Positions 57,416 to 64,000 of a DNA stretch of 64,000 nt are shown in pieces. The notes beneath the pieces were generated by a model. The model saw only the letters and a program-made list of their open reading frames with translations, ran no database searches and had not been told where the DNA came from. Both the position numbers and the translations under genes were made by a program. Numbering within the stretch: position 1 is the stretch's first letter; every line of letters begins with the position of its first letter. The stretch is taken from contig JADJLZ010000004.1 of NCBI GenBank assembly GCA_016709875.1, positions 62,001-126,000 of the forward strand, given 5' to 3'. Origin of the DNA: Planctomycetota bacterium. Its GTDB lineage: Bacteria; Planctomycetota; UBA1135; GCA-002686595.

Positions 57416-58195
57416 ATGTCCGCCCGCGCCCCGCGCCTGCTCGTCGTCGCTGGCTACGATCCGAGCGGAGCCGGGATCGATGCCGATCGTGAGGCGCTCG
57501 CGGGCCTCGCGCTCGACGTGCGCTTGGTCGTCACGGCCCTGACCGAGCAGGACGCCGGCGGCGTACGTCGAATCGGAGCGCGCGGGACGGGCCTGTGGCT
57601 GCCCGAGGCGCTGCGCGAGCTGCCCATCGCGGCGCTCAAGTTCGGCCTCTTGCCTTCGCGCGAGGACGTGCAGGCCGCCGCAGAGCTCGTGCGCGCTGCG
57701 CGCGAAGCGGCAGGCGAGCAGCCGATTCACGCGGTCGTCGATCCCGTGCTCGCGAGTTCCAGTGGCAGCCGCTTCCTCTCGCGCGAGGACGCGCGCGAGT
57801 ACCTGCGCTCACTCCTGCCCGCGCGCGTGGTGCTGACGCCCAACCTCGACGAGCTCGCCGAGCTCACAGGTGCCGACCGCGAGCGGCTCGTGCACGAGCC
57901 CCAGGTGCGCGTCGAAGCCGCGCGTACGCTGCTCGAGCTCGGAGCCCAGGCGCTCGTCGTGAAGGGCGGGCACGGCGCCGAGAGTCCCGCGCGCGATCTC
58001 GTGCTCGAGCGTGGTGCGCCGGCGGAATGGCTGGCGCACGAGCGCATTCCGGGCGGCAAGGTGCGCGGATCGGGCTGTCGTTTCGCTGCGCGTCTCGCGG
58101 CGAAGCTCGCGCTCGGAGCGAGCCTGCGCGAGGCCGCACGCGAGGCCTCCGCGCACGTGCTCGAGAAGCTCCGCGCGGCCTCTGCGCGCGCCTAA
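57416..58195 (+). CDS. ThiD-like hydroxymethylpyrimidine (phosphate) kinase family protein
   Basis: 259 residues of the ribokinase/ThiD fold: VVAGYDPSGAGIDADREAL (substrate-binding GGAG-like loop), VVDPVLASSSGSRFL, VLTPNLDELAELTG, ALVVKGGHG and KVRGSGCRFAARLAAKLALG, where GSGC is the anion-hole/catalytic region of HMP-P kinases (usually GTGC). Kinase activity is plausible. No other thiamine gene is close. A second, more altered copy starts 190 bp downstream. Confidence 0.8.
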   Translation: MSARAPRLLVVAGYDPSGAGIDADREALAGLALDVRLVVTALTEQDAGGVRRIGARGTGLWLPEALRELPIAALKFGLLPSREDVQAAAELVRAAREAAGEQPIHAVVDPVLASSSGSRFLSREDAREYLRSLLPARVVLTPNLDELAELTGADRERLVHEPQVRVEAARTLLELGAQALVVKGGHGAESPARDLVLERGAPAEWLAHERIPGGKVRGSGCRFAARLAAKLALGASLREAAREASAHVLEKLRAASARA

Positions 58196-58384
58196 CGCAC
58201 GCGTCCGGATTCCATCTGCGGGGCGAACTCCACGCGACCGAACGCGAAGAGATGCTCGAGTTGGCGCACGCGGCGCCTGGAGTCACGTTCAGGCCGGCAA
58301 GCCTTTCCCACGGCCCAGGCAGCATCGCGAACTCGTCATCTTGCGGCCCGGACGCGCCCCGAAGGCGCGCGCTAGGCTTCGTCC

Positions 58385-59158
58385 ATGCATTCGACCGCAG
58401 CACGTGTCCTCGTCCTCGCCGCGCACGACCGCGCGGGCTCCGGCCTCGACGCCGACCGCCAGGCCCTCGTGGGACTCAACGTCGACGCACGCTTCATCGT
58501 CACGGCCCGCACGCGCCTGGATGCCGCGTGCCTGCCCGAGATCGGCGCGCGCGGAGCGGGGAGCTGGATCCCCGAGGCACGCCGCGAGCTGCCGGTCGCG
58601 GTCTTCAAGTTCGGTCTCTTGCCGACCCGCGAGGATGTGATGGGCGCTGCCTATCTCGTGCGCGAAGCCCGCGCGCGCACAAACGCTCCGGTGTGGGCCG
58701 TCGTCGACCCGATGCTCTCCGCCCGCGGCGCGCGCTCCCTCGACCGCGAGGCGGCGCTCGAATACCTGCGCACGCTCGTGCCCGCGAACGTCGTCCTCAC
58801 GCTCGACCTCGCCGAGCTCGCGCAACTCGCCGACGCGGACGTCGAGCTCCTGGAGCGGGACCCCGCAGCGCGAGTCGAGTCCGCGCGCCGCCTGCTCGCC
58901 CTCGGCGCCGCCGCCGTGATCGCGCGGGACGCCCGGAGCACCGAGGACTCTCCCCGCGACCTGCTCGTCAGCCCGGGGATGCGCGATGTCTGGGTCGAGC
59001 ACCCGCGCATCGTGGGGGAGAAGCTCCGCGGGTCCAGCAGCCGCTACGCGACGCGCGTGGCGGGCCGCTTGGCCCTCGAGGGAGGCCTGGGATGGGCGGC
59101 TCGGGACGCCTCGGCCTTGGTCTTTGGCCGTCCCCCAGTGGTCGCCCGGGCCAGCTAG
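58385..59158 (+). CDS. Degenerate ThiD-like kinase paralog
   Basis: 257 residues, collinear with the preceding ThiD-like gene but with key sites changed: HDRAGSGLDADRQAL keeps the first loop, VVDPMLSARGARSL keeps the DP, but VLTLDLAELAQL loses the TPN. The VKGGH strand is AVIARDARSTEDS, and the catalytic GSGC becomes KLRGSSSRYATRVAG, without the Cys and second Gly. It is therefore unlikely to be an active kinase; it may bind the pyrimidine as a sensor or partner subunit. Tandem duplication is the likely origin. Confidence 0.7.
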   Translation: MHSTAARVLVLAAHDRAGSGLDADRQALVGLNVDARFIVTARTRLDAACLPEIGARGAGSWIPEARRELPVAVFKFGLLPTREDVMGAAYLVREARARTNAPVWAVVDPMLSARGARSLDREAALEYLRTLVPANVVLTLDLAELAQLADADVELLERDPAARVESARRLLALGAAAVIARDARSTEDSPRDLLVSPGMRDVWVEHPRIVGEKLRGSSSRYATRVAGRLALEGGLGWAARDASALVFGRPPVVARAS

Positions 59159-59229
59159 GGCCGGGACTTGCCTTTGCGAGCGGGCACGCTATCCTTCGAC
59201 GCCCCGGTGCAGGGTTCCTGCACCTCCTT

Positions 59230-59304
59230 GCGGCTGTAGCTCAGTGGTAGAGCGCCACCTTGCCAAGGTGGATGTCGAGGGTTCAAATCCCTTCAGCCGC
59301 TCCA
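59230..59304 (+). tRNA. tRNA-Gly (anticodon GCC)
   Basis: A cloverleaf can be read directly: acceptor stem GCGGCTG/CAGCCGC, D-arm TAGCTCAGTGGTAGAGC, anticodon stem CCACC/GGTGG with loop TTGCCAA (GCC), T-arm AGGGTTCAAATCCCT, discriminator T and encoded CCA. The last 45 bases are repeated 756 bp downstream, behind the hicBA genes. Confidence 0.96.
59260..59304. repeat. 45-bp direct repeat, copy within tRNA-Gly 3' half
   Basis: Identical at 44 of 45 bases to 60016..60060, same orientation. It covers the anticodon loop to the CCA end, the usual att core used by elements that integrate at tRNA genes. Confidence 0.95.
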
Positions 59305-59396
59305 CTCCAACCCCGGATGGCGCCAGGGTTTGGCGAGATCCGCGCTCCGAGGCGCCGCTGTCCGCGGTAGCCCCGACTACCGGCGACTACCCGGCT

Positions 59397-59621
59397 TCAC
59401 TGCGTCTCGAACGCGGCGCGCGGGACCTGTGACTGCCGGATGATGCTGAGCAGCGTGCCGGTCTTGATTTCGCGGTGATCGGGCACGGGCACCGTGATCG
59501 TCGTTCCCGGCAGCTTCCGCTGCATCACCACGTGGCTGCCGCGCTGCCTGACCTCCGCGAACCCGTACGCCTCGAGGATCTTGCAGACCTCTCGTCCGCT
59601 GAGGCGTCGCAGCCTAGGCAA
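59397..59621 (-). CDS. hicA: HicA-type mRNA interferase toxin
   Basis: 74 residues from a TTG at 59621. LSGREVCKILEAYGFAEVRQRGSHVVM carries the HicA dsRBD-like helix-strand and the catalytic His in RGSHVVM. TTITVPVPDHREIKTGTLLSIIRQ is the second half. HicA toxins cleave mRNA and are neutralised by HicB. The start lies 8 bp inside the end of hicB, the reverse of the classical hicA-hicB order. It is bracketed, with hicB, by the repeated tRNA-Gly 3' end. Confidence 0.9.
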   Translation of the reverse strand: MPRLRRLSGREVCKILEAYGFAEVRQRGSHVVMQRKLPGTTITVPVPDHREIKTGTLLSIIRQSQVPRAAFETQ

Positions 59622-59841
59622 CCTTGACCTCGACGCGGGTGACGAACACCTCGCCGTGGGCCCGCGTGCGAATCTCCTCGGGGGAGGCGGTCTCGAAGAA
59701 GAGCTCGATCGCCTCGACGAGGTTCGTGCGCGCCTCCTCGACCGTAGAGCCCTGGCTCGCGATCTCGAGCTCGGGGCAGAGAGCAACGAACGCGTCGCCT
59801 TCGCGTTCGATGAGAGCGGTGTACTGGCGGGTCTTGTCCAT
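59614..59841 (-). CDS. hicB: HicB-type antitoxin
   Basis: 75 residues: YTALIEREGDAFVALCPELEIASQGSTVEEARTNLVEAIELFFETA is the standard HicB partial RNase H-like fold (CPEL, GxTxEEA). It is short and lacks the C-terminal DNA-binding domain of longer HicB proteins, so it may not autoregulate by itself. It starts at the ATG at 59841 and is followed by the overlapping hicA gene. Confidence 0.92.
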   Translation of the reverse strand: MDKTRQYTALIEREGDAFVALCPELEIASQGSTVEEARTNLVEAIELFFETASPEEIRTRAHGEVFVTRVEVKVA

Positions 59842-60256
59842 GGAGATGGTCTCGCTGCACCGAGTCTAGGCTCAGGGTCGCGCTTGTGGCAAACCGCCTG
59901 GGAACTACCGCGACGTCCTGCGTCCGGATGCCTCGATCTGCGCAAGTTTGCACGCGCGGCTCCCGGTCGTATCCTGCTCGCGCACAACGACTTCTCCGAG
60001 CTAGGCAGGCCTGGGTTGCCAAGCTGGATGTCGAGGGTTCAAATCCCTTCAGCCGCTCCAGTCCTCGGCGCCATCGCAGGCGCCGATAGCATTTCCGGGC
60101 CTGCCAGCGCCGTTTTGCTCCCCTGTGCCCCCGGTGCCGCCGGTGCCCCCGCACCCCTCCCCGCCCGGTCGAGCTCCCACTAGCATCCGCGCACCGTTCC
60201 CAATGCGCTTGCGCTCCCCCTCACCGCGCCGCTCGCGGCGCCGGATCGACACCGAC
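59842..60256. other. Non-coding stretch with tRNA-Gly remnant
   Basis: The first ~170 bp should hold the hicBA promoter (minus strand); no consensus is clear. At 60016..60060 lies the copy of the tRNA-Gly 3' half without a matching 5' half. The remaining ~195 bp lead to the laminin-B-type gene and show a Pro-rich, C-rich composition but no feature I can support. Confidence 0.6.
60016..60060. repeat. 45-bp direct repeat, displaced tRNA-Gly 3' end (att-like)
   Basis: Partner of 59260..59304 with one mismatch in the anticodon stem (G to C). No 5' half precedes it, so it cannot be a functional tRNA. It fits a displaced att site left by integration at the tRNA gene. Confidence 0.93.
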
Positions 60257-61357
60257 ATGAGCCTGCTGAAGCTCTCCACTCTCCTGGCCGTCCTCGCGCT
60301 CACTCCTTTCGCCTATTCGCAGGGGAGCGTGCTCGCCTCGAGTTCGTTCGACGCGAACGTGCAAGGCTGGTCGCTCGTCGACCTCACCTACCCGGCAGTC
60401 CTCTCGCCGCCGCCGATCCTCGGCACGATGACGGCGGCCTGGAGCGCGAGCGGGGGCAATCCGGGCGGTCGCATCTCCTTCGACGACGTGACGGGCAACG
60501 TCTTCTACTTCTCGGCGCCCGCGGCGTACCTGGGCGACCAGAGCGCGGCTTACGGCGGGACGTTCAGCTACGACATCGCGGTGACCGGCAGCGGCTTTGG
60601 GACACCGCCGGGGTTCCACCAGGAGGACATCGTGCTCGTCGGCGCGGGGCTGACGTTGATCTACGACACGGGCTTCAATCCGCCGACGGGCGCGACGGTG
60701 AACTGGCACAGCTTCTCGGTCGAGTTGAACGAGGCGGGCTGGCGGCGGAATTCGTTGCTCGGGCCGGCGGCGAGCCAGGCGGACATGCTCGCGGTGCTCG
60801 GGTCGCTTGGCGCGTTGTACATCCGCGGCGAGTACCTGTTCGGCACGGACGACATCGGCTACCTCGACAGCGTCGTGCTGAAGCGGACGGGCGATGTGTT
60901 CTGCGCGGGAGACGGGGCGCTCGCGGCCTGTCCGTGCAACAACAACAGTGCACCGGGAGCCGGGCGGGGCTGTCTCAACTCGACCGGCGTCGGCGCGCAG
61001 CTCACCGGGGTCGGGGTGGCGCACGTGTCGAACGACAGCCTGCTGCTGCAGTCGAGCTCGATGCTGCCCACGGCGACGTGCATCTTCCTGCAGGGAGCTG
61101 CGGCCATCGCGCCGACGGCCTTCGGTGATGGGCTGCGCTGCGCGGGCGGGCAGTTGATCCGGCTGGGCGTGAAGGCGTCTTCGGGCGGAGGCGCGAGCTA
61201 TCCGCAGGTGGGCGACCTACCGGTCTCGATCCGCGGCAGCATTCCGGCCGGTGGCGCAACGCGCGTGTACCAGGCGTACTACCGCGATCCGGCGAGCTTC
61301 TGCACGGCGCTGACCTACAACATCACCGACGCGCTGCTCGTCAACTGGGGAAGCTGA
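60257..61357 (+). CDS. Secreted laminin-B-domain-like protein with Cys-rich C-terminal domain
   Basis: 366 residues from the ATG at 60257, with a signal peptide ending LTPFAYSQG. Residues ~30-220 match a laminin IV/B-type jelly roll: SSFDANVQGWSLVD, SGGNPGGRISFDD, FYFSAPAAYLGDQSAAYGG, LNEAGWRRNSLLG, YIRGEYLFGTDDIGYLDSVVL. The last ~140 residues are the Cys-rich domain shared with four other proteins here (CPCNNNSAPGAGRGCLNS, FGDGLRCAGGQLIRL, YQAYYRDPASFC, ending LLVNWGS). It is likely secreted and carbohydrate- or matrix-binding. Confidence 0.82.
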   Translation: MSLLKLSTLLAVLALTPFAYSQGSVLASSSFDANVQGWSLVDLTYPAVLSPPPILGTMTAAWSASGGNPGGRISFDDVTGNVFYFSAPAAYLGDQSAAYGGTFSYDIAVTGSGFGTPPGFHQEDIVLVGAGLTLIYDTGFNPPTGATVNWHSFSVELNEAGWRRNSLLGPAASQADMLAVLGSLGALYIRGEYLFGTDDIGYLDSVVLKRTGDVFCAGDGALAACPCNNNSAPGAGRGCLNSTGVGAQLTGVGVAHVSNDSLLLQSSSMLPTATCIFLQGAAAIAPTAFGDGLRCAGGQLIRLGVKASSGGGASYPQVGDLPVSIRGSIPAGGATRVYQAYYRDPASFCTALTYNITDALLVNWGS

Positions 61358-61961
61358 GCGCGCCCGTCGGGCTGATGCGCACGAGCAGTGCGCGGCAGGA
61401 TCCGGCGAGGGCGAGCTCGCGTTCGTCGGGCGGCGCGAGCCACAAGCTCTCGCCACTCGCGAGTCTCCAGGGGCGCGCGCGGTCACTGGTGCGCGCCTCG
61501 AGATCGCCGGAGAGCACGTGCAGGAAGAGGTGCTCGCCGGTGTTGGGCTTCGCGCGCGTGCGCAACTCACCGTCCCAGCACTCGACTTCGGCGCGCGCCC
61601 GGCCGGTGCGGCAGAGCACGTTGAAGTCGGAGACCGGACCCGCGACGAGGTCGGCGCTGGTGATCCACTCGCCCTGGAAGCGGTAGGGCTGAAGGCGCGC
61701 GAGTTCCTTGCGCGGCGCGGCGCCCGCGTGTTCGAGGACCAGGCCCGCGCCGTCGGTCACGACGAGCAGGCGTTCGATGCCCGGGAAGCTCGAGAAGGGG
61801 CCGGGCTCGTCGATCGAGGCCTTGGAGAGGCGCCACTCGAACTCGTCGCGCTCGAAACTCCCTGTGCGCGGCCAGAGCGCGAGCTCGCTGGTGAAGCCGC
61901 GGCCGTTCTTCCAGGGGACCTGGCGCGCGTCGGCAGCGCGCAGATGGAGGATCTCGCTCAC
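61341..61961 (-). CDS. HutD/Ves family protein
   Basis: 206 residues from a GTG at 61961. The bicupin HutD pattern is clear: VPWKNGRGFTSELALWP, EFEWRLSKASIDEPGPFSSFPGIERLLVVTDGAGLVLEH, PYRFQGEWITSADLVAGPVSDFNVLCRTG. HutD is linked to histidine utilisation, with a regulatory role proposed; no hut gene is nearby. The 3' end overlaps the laminin-B-type gene's end by 17 bp. Confidence 0.88.
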   Translation of the reverse strand: MSEILHLRAADARQVPWKNGRGFTSELALWPRTGSFERDEFEWRLSKASIDEPGPFSSFPGIERLLVVTDGAGLVLEHAGAAPRKELARLQPYRFQGEWITSADLVAGPVSDFNVLCRTGRARAEVECWDGELRTRAKPNTGEHLFLHVLSGDLEARTSDRARPWRLASGESLWLAPPDERELALAGSCRALLVRISPTGALSFPS

Positions 61962-62012
61962 GAGGAGGGAGAGTGTGCCACGCAGCGGGAGCGGCTGGTA
62001 TCCTCCGCGAGC

Positions 62013-62750
62013 GTGACCCCCGAGCTCTCCACGCTGCGCGTCCAGGATGGCTTTCGACTGCGCGGGGAATCGATCTCGCGCCTGGAGACCTTCGTCGACG
62101 CCGCGTTCGCGTTCGCGGTGACGATGATGGTGATCTCGGTCGGGACGCTGCCGGGTTCGGTTCCGGAACTGCTGCAGGCGCTGCACCGCGTGCCGACCTT
62201 CGCGCTGTGCTTCCTGATCCTGATGCTCTTCTGGAGCGGGCACAACCGCTGGAGCCGGCGCTACGGGCTGGATTCGTCGAGCGTGACCCTCTGGAGCCTC
62301 GTGCTCGTGCTCGTGGTGCTGATCTGGCTCTATCCGCTGCGCATGGTGATCGGCGGAGGGATGTACTTCGTGACCGGCGGCTGGGTGCCCTCGGACATGC
62401 AGGCGACGAGCGTGGGCGAGCTGCAGGACTGCTTCGTGATCTACGGCGTCGGGTTCGCGGTGTTGAGCGCGGTGATGATCCAACTGCAGCGGCTCGCGCT
62501 CGCGGGCGCGGACGAGCTGCAGCTCGATCCGCTCGAGCGGAACGAGACGCGACGTGAGCTGGGTTCGTACGTGATCCTCCTCGCGTTTGCGCTCGCCTCG
62601 ATCGCGCTGACCTTCGTCGTCCGGCTGCAGTCCTCCCCGCTGGTCGCTTCGCTGCCGGGGTTCCTGTATTCGGGCATCGGCCCGGCGATGCACTTCCACC
62701 ACGCGCGCTTCCACAGGCTGCGCAGACAGCTGGCGCCGCGCGCAGGTTGA
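62013..62750 (+). CDS. TMEM175-like (DUF1211) membrane protein
   Basis: 245 residues from a GTG at 62013. RLETFVDAAFAFAVTMMVISV is the first membrane helix of the TMEM175/DUF1211 family, with FVD where potassium-channel members have FSD. About five further hydrophobic segments follow (FALCFLILMLFWSGHNRW, LWSLVLVLVVLIWLYPLRM, CFVIYGVGFAVLSAVMI). A potassium-leak channel role is known for some members; the Ser to Val change leaves it uncertain here. It is divergent from hutD, 51 bp away. Confidence 0.75.
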   Translation: MTPELSTLRVQDGFRLRGESISRLETFVDAAFAFAVTMMVISVGTLPGSVPELLQALHRVPTFALCFLILMLFWSGHNRWSRRYGLDSSSVTLWSLVLVLVVLIWLYPLRMVIGGGMYFVTGGWVPSDMQATSVGELQDCFVIYGVGFAVLSAVMIQLQRLALAGADELQLDPLERNETRRELGSYVILLAFALASIALTFVVRLQSSPLVASLPGFLYSGIGPAMHFHHARFHRLRRQLAPRAG

Positions 62751-63698
62751 TCACTCGGCGACCGGACGCCGCGGACCGAGTTCCGCGACGAGGTTGCCCG
62801 CGAGCAACAGCCCTCCGCCGACCCACAGCCAGCTCGTGAGCGTGTCGTGCCCGCGCGCGACGCCGAAGACCAGCGCCCAGATCGGCTCGACGGCGTAGAC
62901 GATCGCCGCGCGCAGCGGATCGATGCGCTTCTGGAAGACGTTCATCAGCGTGAACGCGATCACCGTCGCGAAGAACGCGCCGAGGAGCAGCGGCTGCAGC
63001 CAGTCCCTCGAGCTCAGGAGGTCGGCCAGGTGGCGCGCGTCCGAGCCCGCACCGCACAGCTGCACGAGCGCGAGGGTCAGCGCCGAGAGCGCGGCGACCC
63101 AGACGAGCGTGGCCAGCGTCGTCGCCAGTGCATCGCTGGTGCGCGTGTACTTGTCCGTGGCCAGGATGTGCACGGCGGCGAAGAGCGCGCTGACGATCGT
63201 CAGGAATTCGCCCAGATGCAGATCGAACTGCGGACGGCCGCGGATCAGGCCCGCGCCGAGCGTCGCGAGCAGCGCGCCGGCGAGCAGCGCGAATCCGGGC
63301 CGCACGCGGGCTCTCCAGCAGGTCAGCACGGCGGTGAACAGGACGTAGAGGCTGATCAGGAAGGCCGAGACCGCCGGCGTGAGCTCTTCCATGCCGAACA
63401 TCTGCGCCACGAAGCACCCGTAGAGCAGAGCGCCGAGCACGAATCCGCCCTTCCAGGCTGCGCGGTCTGCGCGTGCGCGTGCGCGCGGCAGCAGCGCCAT
63501 CAGGAGTGCCGCGATGCCGAAGCGCAGTCCCATGTAGAGCGCGACGATTTCGGCGACGTGCCCAGGGCCGAGGTGCTCGTGTGCGGCGACTTGCGCCTCC
63601 TTCATCCAGCTGAAGGTGATGCCCCAGATCAGGGTCACCAGGCAGAGCGCGCCGAGCGCGAGCCAGGGGCGGTGTGAACGGGTCTGCGCGCGCGTCAT
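62751..63698 (-). CDS. EamA/DMT-family transporter
   Basis: 315 residues with ten predicted membrane helices in two repeats of five. ALGALCLVTLIWGITFSWMK opens the first EamA repeat, and FFATVIAFTLMNVFQKRIDPLRAAIVYAVEPIWALVFGV is the typical end of the second. These transporters export amino acids or other metabolites. The ATG lies 6 bp after the end of the PTS-like gene, so the two are co-transcribed. Confidence 0.92.
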   Translation of the reverse strand: MTRAQTRSHRPWLALGALCLVTLIWGITFSWMKEAQVAAHEHLGPGHVAEIVALYMGLRFGIAALLMALLPRARARADRAAWKGGFVLGALLYGCFVAQMFGMEELTPAVSAFLISLYVLFTAVLTCWRARVRPGFALLAGALLATLGAGLIRGRPQFDLHLGEFLTIVSALFAAVHILATDKYTRTSDALATTLATLVWVAALSALTLALVQLCGAGSDARHLADLLSSRDWLQPLLLGAFFATVIAFTLMNVFQKRIDPLRAAIVYAVEPIWALVFGVARGHDTLTSWLWVGGGLLLAGNLVAELGPRRPVAE

Positions 63699-63704
63699 CT
63701 GCGC

Positions 63705-64000
63705 CTACTCCAGGAACACGTTGAAGTCGTCCGATTCCTCGCCGTGCAGGATCTCGGACGCGTGGGCGGGGCTCGAGACGCCGAAGAGACGATCCTGCAT
63801 CGAGGGATCGGTGCCGATCGTGCGCGCGAGTGTCGCGAGGATCTGCAGGTGCAGCGTCGACTCGCCGCGCGGCGTGCCCAGCAGCACGATGCAGTGCAGC
63901 GGCTTGTCGTCGGGTGTGGGGAAGCCGAGTCCGTGGCGCGAGAGCGCCATCACGCCGACTGCCTGGTGCCCCTTGGGCAGGATCGCGTGCGGCACGGCCA
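63705..64000 (-). CDS. PTS EIIA type-2 domain protein, C-terminal part (start outside window)
   Basis: The frame is open to the window edge, where AVPHAILPKGHQAVGVMALSR carries the active-site His of fructose/nitrogen-type EIIA domains (usually xxiPHa). PDDKPLHCIVLLGTP and LHLQILATLARTI follow, also typical. Such domains take phosphate from HPr and either feed a sugar permease or regulate metabolism (PtsN-like). The last residues are DDFNVFLE. Whether other domains precede it cannot be seen. Confidence 0.88.
   Translation of the reverse strand, partial: AVPHAILPKGHQAVGVMALSRHGLGFPTPDDKPLHCIVLLGTPRGESTLHLQILATLARTIGTDPSMQDRLFGVSSPAHASEILHGEESDDFNVFLE

Noticed and set aside
60016..60060. A second tRNA-Gly gene
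   Set aside because: Only the 3' half matches; no acceptor, D-arm or 5' anticodon-stem partner precedes it, and the anticodon stem has a mismatch.

Overview
The window is a GC-rich, gene-dense bacterial chromosome segment with about 50 genes, frequent GTG/TTG starts and many 1-4 bp stop/start overlaps. The best lineage guess is Planctomycetota. The basis is the set of secreted modular proteins with a Cys-rich C-terminal domain (CPCxN ... YYRDP ... W), a secreted CAP-domain family, a Planctomycetes-type laminin-B/IV-like protein, five gluzincin-like secreted proteins and a pentaheme cytochrome lipoprotein. This is inference: there is no rRNA or other decisive marker.

Layout. 0-7 kb: end of an amidohydrolase, an alkyltransferase-like DNA-repair protein, an LtaS-type sulfatase-fold membrane protein, an S9 peptidase lipoprotein, an SDR and an SGNH-like membrane-anchored protein. 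7.2-11.1 kb: a DUF433/DUF5615 toxin-antitoxin pair and two tandem B12-type radical SAM paralogs. 11.3-17.1 kb: a coupled four-gene operon of exported proteins, divergent from a large SurA-like exported protein. 17.2-25.2 kb: three tandem secreted paralogs separated by near-identical hairpins, the third with 99-bp calcium-binding-type repeats cut by a poly-G tract. 25.3-36 kb: ABC exporter, small membrane protein, pentaheme cytochrome, SRPBCC, Dps, ispD-ispF, ruvC, a FlhG/MinD-like ATPase and a ComEA-like helix-hairpin-helix protein. 36-42.7 kb: three tandem secreted CAP-domain paralogs. 42.8-46.2 kb: a broken beta-propeller gene and a frameshifted beta-helix gene. 46.4-53.7 kb: nadC, an anti-sigma-type ATPase, a VanZ-like protein, Amt, a large lipoprotein and purB. 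54-64 kb: a sugar isomerase-like gene, an IS element, another gluzincin-like protein, two ThiD-like kinases, tRNA-Gly with a hicBA cassette behind it, a laminin-B protein, HutD, a TMEM175-like channel, an EamA transporter and the start of a PTS EIIA domain.

The most notable structures are these. Two toxin-antitoxin modules are each bracketed by a duplicated 3' end of the neighbouring gene, with repeats about 740-760 bp apart and no integrase. An IS element sits exactly in the shared CTAG of two convergent stop codons. A recurrent C-terminal domain appears on five secreted proteins. There is a family of gluzincin-like and CAP exported proteins without an HExxH motif. ruvC seems to need a CTG start. 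Several frame breaks (24.0, 39.27, 44.1-44.6, 45.03 kb) look like assembly errors or recent decay and should be resolved before those genes are interpreted.
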